A DNA stretch of 64,000 nt from the NCBI GenBank assembly GCA_036388855.1, contig DASVRA010000010.1, positions 1 to 64,000 on the forward strand. The letters are read 5' to 3'. Below, in pieces: positions 1-7,823 of the stretch. The position numbers and the translations under genes were made by a program. The notes below the pieces were generated by a model. The model was not told the origin of the DNA and made no database searches. It saw only the letters and a program-made list of their open reading frames with translations. Within the stretch, counting starts at the first letter, position 1. Every line of letters starts with the position of its first letter. Origin of the DNA: DASVRA01 sp036388855 (GTDB taxonomy: Bacteria > Pseudomonadota > Alphaproteobacteria > Caulobacterales > Caulobacteraceae).

Positions 1-45
1 TTCGTCCTGCAACTCGCCGGCCTTGCGCCGGGCGTCAATCAATAG
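1..45 (+). CDS. 3' end of an upstream gene, possibly nuoH (partial)
   Basis: Frame 1 is open from the left edge to a TAG at 43-45 and encodes only 14 residues (FVLQLAGLAPGVNQ). It ends 13 bases before nuoI. In alphaproteobacterial nuo operons nuoH directly precedes nuoI, so this is probably the NuoH C-terminus. The assignment rests on position alone; the tail is too short to recognise by sequence. Confidence 0.4.
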   Translation, partial: FVLQLAGLAPGVNQ

Positions 46-58
46 CGGAGCCAAGCTT

Positions 59-547
59 ATGAGGCTCGATCAGGTCGCCCGGTCCCTTCTCCTGAAGGAG
101 TTCGTGTCGGGGTTCTTCCTCGCCATGAAGTACTTCTTCAAGCCGAAGGCGACGATCAACTATCCCTTCGAGATGGGCCATCGCGGCCCGCGCTTCCGGG
201 GCGAGCACGCGCTGCGCCGATACCCCAACGGGGAAGAGCGTTGCATCGCCTGCAAGCTCTGCGAGGCCGTGTGCCCGGCTCAGGCCATCACGATTGAAGC
301 CGGCCCGCGGCGGAACGACGGCACCCGCCGCACCACCCGCTACGACATCGATATGGTGAAGTGCATCTATTGCGGCCTGTGCCAGGAGGCCTGCCCGGTG
401 GACGCCATCGTCGAGGGCCCGAACCAGGAGTTCACGACCGAGACCCGCGAGGAGCTGTTCTACGACAAGCAGAAGCTGCTCGACAACGGCGACAGGTGGG
501 AGCGGCTGATCGCGCGGAATTTGGAGATGGACGCGCCATATCGGTGA
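59..547 (+). CDS. nuoI: NADH-quinone oxidoreductase subunit I (NuoI)
   Basis: This is the 162-residue peripheral-arm subunit of respiratory complex I that carries two [4Fe-4S] clusters (N6a/N6b) and passes electrons towards NuoB. Two ferredoxin motifs, CxxCxxCxxxCP, are visible with Cys at 62, 65, 68, 72 and at 102, 105, 108, 112. The ATG at 59 is chosen because the protein then begins MRLDQVARS, which fits the family; an in-frame TTG at 23 would overlap the preceding gene. It should be followed by nuoJ, but four unrelated genes intervene before nuoJ at 4783. Confidence 0.96.
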   Translation: MRLDQVARSLLLKEFVSGFFLAMKYFFKPKATINYPFEMGHRGPRFRGEHALRRYPNGEERCIACKLCEAVCPAQAITIEAGPRRNDGTRRTTRYDIDMVKCIYCGLCQEACPVDAIVEGPNQEFTTETREELFYDKQKLLDNGDRWERLIARNLEMDAPYR

Positions 548-556
548 GGTCGGCGC

Positions 557-1621
557 TCAGGCGTTGCCAAAGCTTTCCTTGACAAGCTGTTGAATTTGAT
601 CGGCTGCCTTGGCTTGCGCGGAAGGCGTGATCGCCGGCAGTTCGACCACCGCCGCCGTGGGCCGCCCGTTCGATTTTGCTGAGCGTGCATAGGCTGGGTC
701 GTAGTGGCCCTCGATGAGAACGAGGGCCAGTTGGCGGTACTCGCCGCGCCCCGCGAGATCGCGCCACTCCGCCAGCCGTTTGCGGCCCATGCGGGAGTCC
801 AGCCGCTCCAGCGTATTCGCCAGCCGCGCTGGCTCCTCCAGCGCATCCGAGTAAGCCCGCACGAGGTAATCGGCTCTGGCCTCCGCAGGTGCGGAGAGTT
901 CGATGCGCGGCGCGATCGCCATTGCGCGCCAGAGGGCAGGGGGCACCACCCGATCGCCGACTTTGCTGGACTCCGCCTCCACCACGAGGGGCTTCCCAGG
1001 ATCCAGGCGCTCCAGCTCCGTCACCAGACGCGTCTCGAACAACTTCTGGCTGGGCTGCGGGCCCAGGGCGCCGAACACCGAACCGCGGTGTTCCGCCAGC
1101 GCCTCGAGATCGAGCGTCTGCACGCCGCGCTCCGCCAGCAGGCGCAGCATCTCGGTCTTGCCCGTGCCCGTGCCGCCGTCAAGGACGATCAGGCGGAACG
1201 GCAGTTCGTCCTCGTAGAGGCGCTGCGTCACGTGCCGCCGCCAGGTGCGGTAGCCGCCTTCCAGCACCGTGACCGGCCAGCCCACCTGCGACAGCACCGT
1301 GGCCATCGCGTGCGAGCGCTGGCCGCCGCGCCAGCAGTAGATCAGCGGCTGGAAACCCGGCGGCCTGTCGCTCAGCGACTCTTCCAGGTGGCCGGCGATG
1401 TTCCGGGCGAAATAGGCCGCGCCGAGGCGGCGGGCGCGGTGGCGGGACTCCTGGACGTAAATGGTCCCCACTTCCGCCCGTTCCGCGTCCGACAGCACCG
1501 GCAGGTTCACCGCGCCGGGCAGCCGGTCTAGGGCGAACTCGCCCGGGCTGCGCGCGTCGATCACCGCGTCGAAGCGGGCGAGCGCGGCGGTGTCCACGGA
1601 GGAAAGCGTGCGGATGGTCAC
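557..1621 (-). CDS. mnmH: tRNA 2-selenouridine synthase (MnmH/SelU)
   Basis: A 354-residue protein that replaces the sulfur of 2-thiouridine at tRNA wobble position 34 with selenium from selenophosphate. The N-terminal rhodanese domain (about residues 1-130) has its essential Cys96 in YCWRGGQRS. A P-loop GGTGTGKT lies at residues 149-156 in the C-terminal half. The GTG start at 1621 is chosen because the protein begins there with the family-like VTIRTLSS; the frame stays open far upstream, but only as antisense of selD. It is divergent from selD with 39 bases between the starts, which matches its need for selenophosphate. Confidence 0.93.
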   Translation of the reverse strand: MTIRTLSSVDTAALARFDAVIDARSPGEFALDRLPGAVNLPVLSDAERAEVGTIYVQESRHRARRLGAAYFARNIAGHLEESLSDRPPGFQPLIYCWRGGQRSHAMATVLSQVGWPVTVLEGGYRTWRRHVTQRLYEDELPFRLIVLDGGTGTGKTEMLRLLAERGVQTLDLEALAEHRGSVFGALGPQPSQKLFETRLVTELERLDPGKPLVVEAESSKVGDRVVPPALWRAMAIAPRIELSAPAEARADYLVRAYSDALEEPARLANTLERLDSRMGRKRLAEWRDLAGRGEYRQLALVLIEGHYDPAYARSAKSNGRPTAAVVELPAITPSAQAKAADQIQQLVKESFGNA

Positions 1622-1660
1622 GGCGCTGGTATAGCGCTGCGGCCGCGCCACACGCACGAG

Positions 1661-2725
1661 GTGGAGATGACAGAACCAGTACGCCTCACCTCGCTCGCCC
1701 ACGGCGGGGGCTGCGGCTGCAAGCTGCCGCCCGCGGTGCTGCGGGACATCCTGAGCGAGATGCCGCTCGCGGGCGCGTTCCCGGACCTGCTGGTGGGCGC
1801 GGACACCTCCGACGACGCGGCGGTCTGGCGGCTGAACGACGAGCAAGCTCTGGTCGCCACCACCGACTTCTTCACGCCCATCGTCGACGACCCCTCCGAC
1901 TTCGGCCGCATCGCCGCGGCCAACGCCTTGTCGGACATCTACGCGATGGGCGCGCGGCCGATCTTCGCGCTGGCGATCGTCGGGATGCCGATGGACAAGC
2001 TGCCGGCGGAGGCGATCCGCGCCATCCTCGCCGGCGGCGCCTCCGTCTGCGCCGAGGCCGGCGTTCCCGTGGCCGGCGGCCATTCGATTGACTCCGCGGA
2101 ACCGATCTACGGCCTTGTCGGGCTCGGTCTCGCACATCCTCAGCGCGTGCTGACCAACGCCGGCGCGCGCCCGGGCGACCTGCTGATCCTGACCAAGCCG
2201 CTGGGCGTGGGCGTGCTCAGCGCCGCGCTTCGGCAGGGGCGGCTGGATGAGGCCGGTTATCAGGCCCTGATCCTCTCGACGACCAGGCTCAACACGCTCG
2301 GTGCCGACCTCTCCGATGTGGAGGGGTTGCACGCGGTCACTGACGTCACCGGCTTTGGGCTGCTGGGCCACGCGCTGGAGGTCTGCCGCGCCTCGGGCGT
2401 GGCCGCCGAACTCTCGGCGGAGCCGCCGCTGCTGCTCCGCGTGGAGACGCTGGCAAGGGAGGGCGTGAGGACCGGCGCCTCGGGGCGCAACTGGACGAGC
2501 TACGGCGAGGATGTCGACTTGCCGGGCAACTTCGAGGCATGGCGCCGGGACCTGCTCACCGACCCGCAGACCAGCGGCGGGCTGCTGATCGCCGCTGGTC
2601 CCGACGCGGCCGCGCGCGTGCTTGAGATGGCGCGAGAGCAAGGCTTTGGCGGCGCGGCGGTGGTCGGGCGCCTAGCGGAGGGGCCCGCGCGGATCACCGT
2701 CCGACGCGGTCTTCCCTTCAGATGA
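1661..2725 (+). CDS. selD: Selenide, water dikinase (selenophosphate synthetase, SelD)
   Basis: SelD makes selenophosphate from selenide and ATP. The N-terminal active-site loop HGGGCGCK has Cys18 where some homologues carry selenocysteine, and Lys21 follows. AIRS-type ATP-binding regions include GADTSDDAAV and GGHSIDS, and DPQTSGGLL is near the C-terminus. The product is 354 residues from GTG 1661; an ATG at 1667 is an equally possible start. The gene diverges from mnmH, the selenophosphate user. selA and selB are not in the window, so the visible selenium use is tRNA modification. Its 3' end overlaps the convergent glycosyltransferase gene by 8 bp. Confidence 0.95.
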   Translation: MEMTEPVRLTSLAHGGGCGCKLPPAVLRDILSEMPLAGAFPDLLVGADTSDDAAVWRLNDEQALVATTDFFTPIVDDPSDFGRIAAANALSDIYAMGARPIFALAIVGMPMDKLPAEAIRAILAGGASVCAEAGVPVAGGHSIDSAEPIYGLVGLGLAHPQRVLTNAGARPGDLLILTKPLGVGVLSAALRQGRLDEAGYQALILSTTRLNTLGADLSDVEGLHAVTDVTGFGLLGHALEVCRASGVAAELSAEPPLLLRVETLAREGVRTGASGRNWTSYGEDVDLPGNFEAWRRDLLTDPQTSGGLLIAAGPDAAARVLEMAREQGFGGAAVVGRLAEGPARITVRRGLPFR

Positions 2726-3794
2726 TCTCGTCCAGGAGCCGGTCCACCTCGCGGGGGAGCAGGGGCTCGTAGCGCGGGTCGAACGACATCAGGTCGTCCT
2801 CGGCGTGCTTGGCCTTGCCGCTGAGCCTCAGGCACAGGAAGTGGAGCGCGTGGTGGCCGCCCATGGCCTCGACCGCCATCTGGTTGCGGTTGTAGCGGAA
2901 GTCGAGGCCGACCACGGCGCCTCGGGGCCGCATGAACAGCGCCAGGTGCAGCGCCGAGCCTTCGCAGCCCGCCAGCACCCGGCAGGTTCGCATCAGGCGC
3001 ACCTGCTCAAAAAAGCTCAGGGTTTCGGGGCTCAAGACGGTGAAGCCGCGGTGTTCGAAGAAGGCTTCCAGCCGCTCCTCCTCCGCCAGCCGCCGCTTGC
3101 GCGACTTCAGCCCCCGGCGCGTGACGTAGATCCGCTGCGGTGCATTGGGCACCGGCGTGGGCGCGACGGCGGCCGCGAAGGCCTGGCACCAGCGGTGGAA
3201 TTGCGGCGAGCCGTAAGCCTGGACGGCGAAGGTGGGAGAGGGGACGAGAAGGCGCGCAAACCGGGTCGGCCGCTCGATCAGGCGCACGTCGGCCGGGCCG
3301 CCGGCGACGGCGGCCAGGGTGTCGGTGAAGAAGGCCGGCGGATCGCGCCAGGCGGCCCTCCAGCCGTGGAAACAGATGCGGCGCGGGCGGGCGTGCTGGA
3401 ACGCCCACAGGCGCGGCATGACCTCCAGCAGGAAGTGGCCGAAGTGCAGCATCAGGCTGCCGAGGTAGAGGGTGTCCTCCGGCTCCTCCTCCTGCGGCGG
3501 CGGCAGGGGGTGGGGGGCGGGCTTGTAGTGGTGGCCGAGCTCGGCGCCTGGCCGGACGGAGGCGGGAAGCAGCTCACCCTCGGCGGTATAGACGCCGCCG
3601 CCGTAGCTGCGGTCGGGGGCGATGATGCGCGGAGTGGCCAGGGCGCCTTCCAGGACCTGGAGCACCTCCGGCGCCTCCCGCACGAGGTTGGGCCGGGGCT
3701 TGACGATGAAATCGCCAAAGCAGCGGAAGCGCCGCCAGTGCATGGCGCGCACGCCCTCCGGCGTTTCGCCCCAGACGCGGCGTCCCCCGCTCAT
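2718..3794 (-). CDS. Glycosyltransferase family 61 (DUF563-like) protein
   Basis: A 358-residue cytoplasmic protein resembling GT61/DUF563 glycosyltransferases. Supporting segments are LHFGHFLLEVMPRLWAF (about residues 115-132), YVTRRGLKSRKRRL and, near the C-terminus, a GCEGSALHLALFM loop that corresponds to the family's G-x-H/E-G-A-G-L region. The start ATG overlaps the upstream methyltransferase stop in an ATGA, so the two genes are coupled. The sugar donor and acceptor cannot be read from the sequence. A role in surface glycan or exopolysaccharide synthesis is inferred. It lies inside the nuo cluster. Confidence 0.72.
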   Translation of the reverse strand: MSGGRRVWGETPEGVRAMHWRRFRCFGDFIVKPRPNLVREAPEVLQVLEGALATPRIIAPDRSYGGGVYTAEGELLPASVRPGAELGHHYKPAPHPLPPPQEEEPEDTLYLGSLMLHFGHFLLEVMPRLWAFQHARPRRICFHGWRAAWRDPPAFFTDTLAAVAGGPADVRLIERPTRFARLLVPSPTFAVQAYGSPQFHRWCQAFAAAVAPTPVPNAPQRIYVTRRGLKSRKRRLAEEERLEAFFEHRGFTVLSPETLSFFEQVRLMRTCRVLAGCEGSALHLALFMRPRGAVVGLDFRYNRNQMAVEAMGGHHALHFLCLRLSGKAKHAEDDLMSFDPRYEPLLPREVDRLLDEII

Positions 3795-4609
3795 GTCTTT
3801 TCGGCGATGACTTCCAGCACCAGGGGCGTGACCATCACCGTGTTGGGGTCCTGCTCCGCCGCATGGAACTCCGCCTTCACCCGGTCGGCCCAAGCGCGCT
3901 CCACCTTGCCCTCTTCCACCAGCCGGTCGGGGTAGACGTCCACGAACGAAGCGGGCCACTGCCAGACGAAGTTCCGCGGCGTGGTCAGGTCAACGATCGG
4001 GCGCAGCTCCCGCACCTTCAGGCCCACGCGGGGCAGCATGCTCGGGAAGGAGCGGGCGATGTCCGGCTCGCCGCCGGAGGCGCGCCAGTCGGCGATGACG
4101 AAGTCCTTGAACGCCTCGTGCGAGGGCAGGGCGGGGGCGAATGACCATGTGCGGTAGTCGAGGTACTCGTGGATGATGGCTATGCCGCCAGGCTTCAGCG
4201 CCGCCGCGAGCTTGCGCAGCACCGCCTCCGGATCGCTGACGAAGGCCAGCACCCAGCGGATCCAGAAGGCGTCAGCGCCGGAGACCGGCAGCTCGTCGGT
4301 CACCAGGTCGAGGTTGTGGGTCTCGATGTTCGACAGCTTCCGCTCGGCCGCGGCGGTCGAGAGGCTTTCGAGAAAGTTGCCGGAGCGCTCGAGAGCGATC
4401 ACCCGCCCGCGCGGCCCGACGATCTCCGCGAGGTCGAAGCTGGCCCAGCCCGGGCCGGCGCCCGCGTCGATCACGCGCTGGCCGGTCGTGATCCCGGCGC
4501 GGCGGAAGGCGTCGAGCATGCGCGGGCGCCAGACCCGGTGCTGCAGGCCCAGCCGCGCCACCTCGGCGTCGTGGGTGCCTAGAAGATAGTCGCGGTCCTG
4601 GCGGCTCAT
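3791..4609 (-). CDS. Class I SAM-dependent methyltransferase
   Basis: A 272-residue protein with the Rossmann SAM-binding motif I VIDAGAGPGWASFDLAE at about residues 46-62 and an acidic-loop/motif II segment RVIALERS. A post-motif KPGGIAIIHEYLDY segment follows. The ATG at 4609 is preceded by an AAAGGAGC Shine-Dalgarno; an upstream in-frame start has no comparable site. It is coupled to the following GT61 gene by an ATGA overlap, so the pair may act on the same glycan or lipid. The substrate is unknown. It is divergent from nuoJ across about 170 bases. Confidence 0.78.
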   Translation of the reverse strand: MSRQDRDYLLGTHDAEVARLGLQHRVWRPRMLDAFRRAGITTGQRVIDAGAGPGWASFDLAEIVGPRGRVIALERSGNFLESLSTAAAERKLSNIETHNLDLVTDELPVSGADAFWIRWVLAFVSDPEAVLRKLAAALKPGGIAIIHEYLDYRTWSFAPALPSHEAFKDFVIADWRASGGEPDIARSFPSMLPRVGLKVRELRPIVDLTTPRNFVWQWPASFVDVYPDRLVEEGKVERAWADRVKAEFHAAEQDPNTVMVTPLVLEVIAEKT

Positions 4610-4782
4610 CGGTGCTCCTTTGAGGCGGCCGGAACATGCCTCCCCGCCCAATCCCGCGCCATCCGGAAATTGCGGTTGGCGGGCGGTTCCGCTCCCCTTG
4701 GCAACGCAAACCGGCGCGGTCTAGAAGGGCGCCGCCGCTTCGGGGCCATGCCTCGTCCCTCAGCAGGAGCCAAAGGGTCCGC

Positions 4783-5397
4783 ATGCCGCTTCCGGCGATC
4801 GCCTTTTACCTGCTGGCGGTGGTGAGCGTGGTCGCGGCCGCGGGCGTGATCTCGGCGCGCAACCCGGTGCACTCGGTGCTCTACCTGATCCTGGCGTTTT
4901 TCTCCGCCGCGGGCCTGTTCGTGCTGCTTGGGGCGGAGTTCCTGGCGATGCTGCTGGTGGTCGTCTACGTCGGCGCGGTGGCGGTGCTGTTCCTGTTCGT
5001 GGTGATGATGCTCGACATCGACTTCGCCCAGTTCCGCCAGGGCTTCGCGCGTTATCTACCGGCCGGGCTGGTGATCGCGGGCATCCTGCTGGTGGAGATG
5101 ATCTTGGTGTCCTCCGCCGTCGCCACGCGCGGCGCGGCGGCCGGCAAGGGCCTGCCGATCCCGGACCCGAACGTGACCAACACCGAGGCGATCGGACGGG
5201 TGCTCTACACCGACTACGTCTACCTGTTCCAGGCGGCCGGGATCGTGCTGCTGATCGCCATGATCGGGGCCATCGTGCTGACCCTGCACCACCGGCCCAA
5301 GGTGCGCCGTCAGAGCGTTTCGCGCCAGGTCGCGCGCAGGCCGAAGTCGGGCATGGAGGTGGTGCAGATCCCCAGCGGCGCGGGGGTGGCGGAATGA
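4783..5397 (+). CDS. nuoJ: NADH-quinone oxidoreductase subunit J (NuoJ)
   Basis: Integral membrane subunit of complex I, 204 residues with five predicted helices in the first 170 residues, including the conserved EFLAMLLVVVYVGAVAVLFLF segment of TM3. The C-terminus is a basic cytoplasmic tail. The ATG at 4783 follows AGCAGGAGCC. It overlaps nuoK by ATGA. Because the four genes to its left are unrelated and two are antisense, nuoJ-N probably have their own promoter in 4610-4782, although no convincing -35/-10 pair is visible there. Confidence 0.95.
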   Translation: MPLPAIAFYLLAVVSVVAAAGVISARNPVHSVLYLILAFFSAAGLFVLLGAEFLAMLLVVVYVGAVAVLFLFVVMMLDIDFAQFRQGFARYLPAGLVIAGILLVEMILVSSAVATRGAAAGKGLPIPDPNVTNTEAIGRVLYTDYVYLFQAAGIVLLIAMIGAIVLTLHHRPKVRRQSVSRQVARRPKSGMEVVQIPSGAGVAE

Positions 5398-5705
5398 TCG
5401 AGATCGGCCTGACGCACTACCTGACGGTCGCCGCGATCATGTTCACGATCGGGGTGTTCGGCATCTTCATCAACCGCAAGAACGTGATCGTCATCCTGAT
5501 GTCGATCGAGCTGCTGCTGCTCGCGGTGAACATCAACCTGGTGGCGTTCTCGGTCTACCTGCACCAGGTCACTGGGCAGATCTTCGCCATGTTCGTGCTG
5601 ACCGTCGCGGCCGCCGAGGCCGCCGTGGGCCTGGCGATCCTGGTCACCTTCTTCCGCAACCGCGGCAACATCGCCGTGGACGACGCTTCGATGATGCGCG
5701 GATGA
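5394..5705 (+). CDS. nuoK: NADH-quinone oxidoreductase subunit K (NuoK)
   Basis: Small complex I membrane subunit of 103 residues with three hydrophobic helices. The two membrane-buried glutamates that are essential for proton pumping in this family are present: Glu39 in MSIELLLLAVN and Glu75 in VAAAEAAVGLA. It is coupled on both sides, by ATGA from nuoJ and ATGA into nuoL. The length matches the family. Confidence 0.97.
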   Translation: MIEIGLTHYLTVAAIMFTIGVFGIFINRKNVIVILMSIELLLLAVNINLVAFSVYLHQVTGQIFAMFVLTVAAAEAAVGLAILVTFFRNRGNIAVDDASMMRG

Positions 5706-7819
5706 GCATGGCCTCCATAGTCACGGCCATTGTGCTGCTGCCCCTGCTGGGGTCGGTGCTGGCCGCGCTGGTGCCGCTGGCGAAACGGACGGGCCAACAC
5801 GGGGCGGACCTGTTCGCCATGGGCGTCTCCACCGCGCTGCTGTTCGCCTCGATGGCGCTGGCGTGGTGGGTGTTCAGCCGGTGGATGGGGGGGCTTGAGC
5901 CGTTCACGGTGACGCTCGCGCCGTTCATCCATGTGGGCCAACTCCAGTCGGACTGGGCGGTGCGCGTGGACGCGCTGTCAGTGGTGATGCTGGTGGTGGT
6001 CACCACGGTCTCGGCGCTCGTGCACCTCTACAGCTGGGGCTACATGGCCGAGGATCCGCACCGGCCGCGGTTCTTCGCCTACCTGTCGTTCTTCACCTTC
6101 GCCATGCTGGCGCTGGTCACCGCCAACGACTTCATGCAGCTGTTCTTCGGCTGGGAGGGCGTGGGGGTCGCCTCCTACTGGCTGATCGGCTTCTGGTACA
6201 AGAAGCCGAGCGCCAACGCCGCCGCGATCAAGGCCTTCGTGGTCAACCGGGTAGGCGATTTCGGTTTCGCGCTGGGGATCATGACCATCTTCTGGATGTT
6301 CGGGACCATTCGCTTCCCCGAGCTGTTCCCGATGATCGCCGGCAAGGCGGGGTCCGCCTGGGACTTCGCCGGCTACAGCTGGAGCGGGCTCGATCTGGCG
6401 GCCTTCTTCCTGTTCGTCGGGGCCATGGGCAAGTCGGCCCAGTTCTTCCTGCACACCTGGCTGCCCGACGCCATGGAGGGCCCAACCCCGGTCTCGGCGC
6501 TGATCCATGCCGCGACCATGGTGACGGCGGGCGTCTACATGGTCTGCCTGCTCTCGCCGCTGTTCGAGTACGCACCGGTCGCCAAGAACATCGTCGCGAT
6601 CATCGGCGCGGTCACGGCCCTGTTCGCCGCCACGGTCGGTCTGGCGCAGAACGACATCAAGCGGGTGATCGCCTATTCGACCTGTTCGCAGCTCGGCTAC
6701 ATGTTCTTCGCCGCGGGGGTGGGAGCCTACCAGGCGGCGATGTTCCACCTGTTCACCCATGCCTTCTTCAAGGCGCTGCTGTTCCTGGGCGCGGGCAGCG
6801 TGATCCACGGCATGCACCACGAGCAGGACATGCGCCGCTACGGCGCGCTGGCGCGGTTCCTGCCGTTCACCTACGCGGCGATGATGATCGGCACCATCGC
6901 CATCACCGGCCTGGGCATCCCCGGTGTGGAGTGGGGCTTCGCCGGCTTCTACTCCAAGGACACCATCATCCATGCGGCCTGGACGGCTGGGCAGGACAAC
7001 CCGGTGGCCCTGTTCACCTTCTTCGTCGGCGTGCTGGTCGCGGGCCTGACGGCCTTCTACTCCTGGCGGCTGGCCTTCTTCACCTTCAACGGCCACGCCC
7101 GCTGGGCCGACGCGCACGCCGCGCACCACGCCGACGATCACGCCACGGCGGCGCAGAACGAGACGCACTCAGAACCCGACGTGAGCGACCACGCGCACCC
7201 GGTGGCCGCGGACGGCGATCACGGCCACGCGCACGACCACAAGCCGCACGAGAGCCCCTGGGTCATGCTGCTGCCGCTGGCGGCGCTGTCGCTGGGCGCG
7301 ATCGCGGCGGGCTTCCTGTTCGAGCACGAGTTCGTCGGCGAGGCCCAGCGGGAGTTCTGGCGGGGGGCGATCTACACGGCCACCAACAACCATGTGCTCG
7401 ACCCGCACCACGCGCCCGAGTGGGTGGTCCTGGCGCCGATCGTGGTTTCGGTGATCGGGCTGCTGGTCGCGGCCTACGTCTACCTGCTGCGCGAGGGGCT
7501 GGGCGCGCGGCTCGCGGCGCGGGGCGGGCTGCTGTATTCCTTCTTCTACAACAAGTGGTTCTTCGACGAACTTTACAACGCGACCTTCGTGCGCGGGGCC
7601 AGGTTCCTGGGGGATCTGTTCTGGAAGGGCGGCGACCAGAAGGTGATCGACGGCCTCGGCCCCAACGGTGTGGCCGCGGTGTCCTACGTGGTCGGACGAG
7701 GCGCCGGACGGGCCCAGACGGGCTACGTCTACCACTACGCCTTCGTGATGCTGCTGGGCGTGGCGGGCCTGCTCACCTGGGCCATGTTCGGCTTCCCCGG
7801 CTTCGCGTGGGGAGGGTAG
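5702..7819 (+). CDS. nuoL: NADH-quinone oxidoreductase subunit L (NuoL)
   Basis: The largest antiporter-like proton-pumping subunit of complex I, 705 residues. The Proton_antipo core is visible, for example the FLFVGAMGKSAQFFLHTWLP and GPTPVSALIHAATMVTAGVY segments. The long C-terminal part should supply the lateral helix HL. About residues 464-520, between two helices, form a hydrophilic loop unusually rich in His and Asp (HAAHHADDHA, HGHAHDHKPH). The length is typical of alphaproteobacterial NuoL, longer than E. coli's. Four bases separate it from nuoM. Confidence 0.97.
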   Translation: MSMASIVTAIVLLPLLGSVLAALVPLAKRTGQHGADLFAMGVSTALLFASMALAWWVFSRWMGGLEPFTVTLAPFIHVGQLQSDWAVRVDALSVVMLVVVTTVSALVHLYSWGYMAEDPHRPRFFAYLSFFTFAMLALVTANDFMQLFFGWEGVGVASYWLIGFWYKKPSANAAAIKAFVVNRVGDFGFALGIMTIFWMFGTIRFPELFPMIAGKAGSAWDFAGYSWSGLDLAAFFLFVGAMGKSAQFFLHTWLPDAMEGPTPVSALIHAATMVTAGVYMVCLLSPLFEYAPVAKNIVAIIGAVTALFAATVGLAQNDIKRVIAYSTCSQLGYMFFAAGVGAYQAAMFHLFTHAFFKALLFLGAGSVIHGMHHEQDMRRYGALARFLPFTYAAMMIGTIAITGLGIPGVEWGFAGFYSKDTIIHAAWTAGQDNPVALFTFFVGVLVAGLTAFYSWRLAFFTFNGHARWADAHAAHHADDHATAAQNETHSEPDVSDHAHPVAADGDHGHAHDHKPHESPWVMLLPLAALSLGAIAAGFLFEHEFVGEAQREFWRGAIYTATNNHVLDPHHAPEWVVLAPIVVSVIGLLVAAYVYLLREGLGARLAARGGLLYSFFYNKWFFDELYNATFVRGARFLGDLFWKGGDQKVIDGLGPNGVAAVSYVVGRGAGRAQTGYVYHYAFVMLLGVAGLLTWAMFGFPGFAWGG

Positions 7820-7823
7820 GGCG

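Noticed and set aside
1622..2641. Upstream extension of mnmH to a 694-residue protein
   Set aside because: The added 340 residues are antisense of selD with no family similarity; the real protein starts at GTG 1621.
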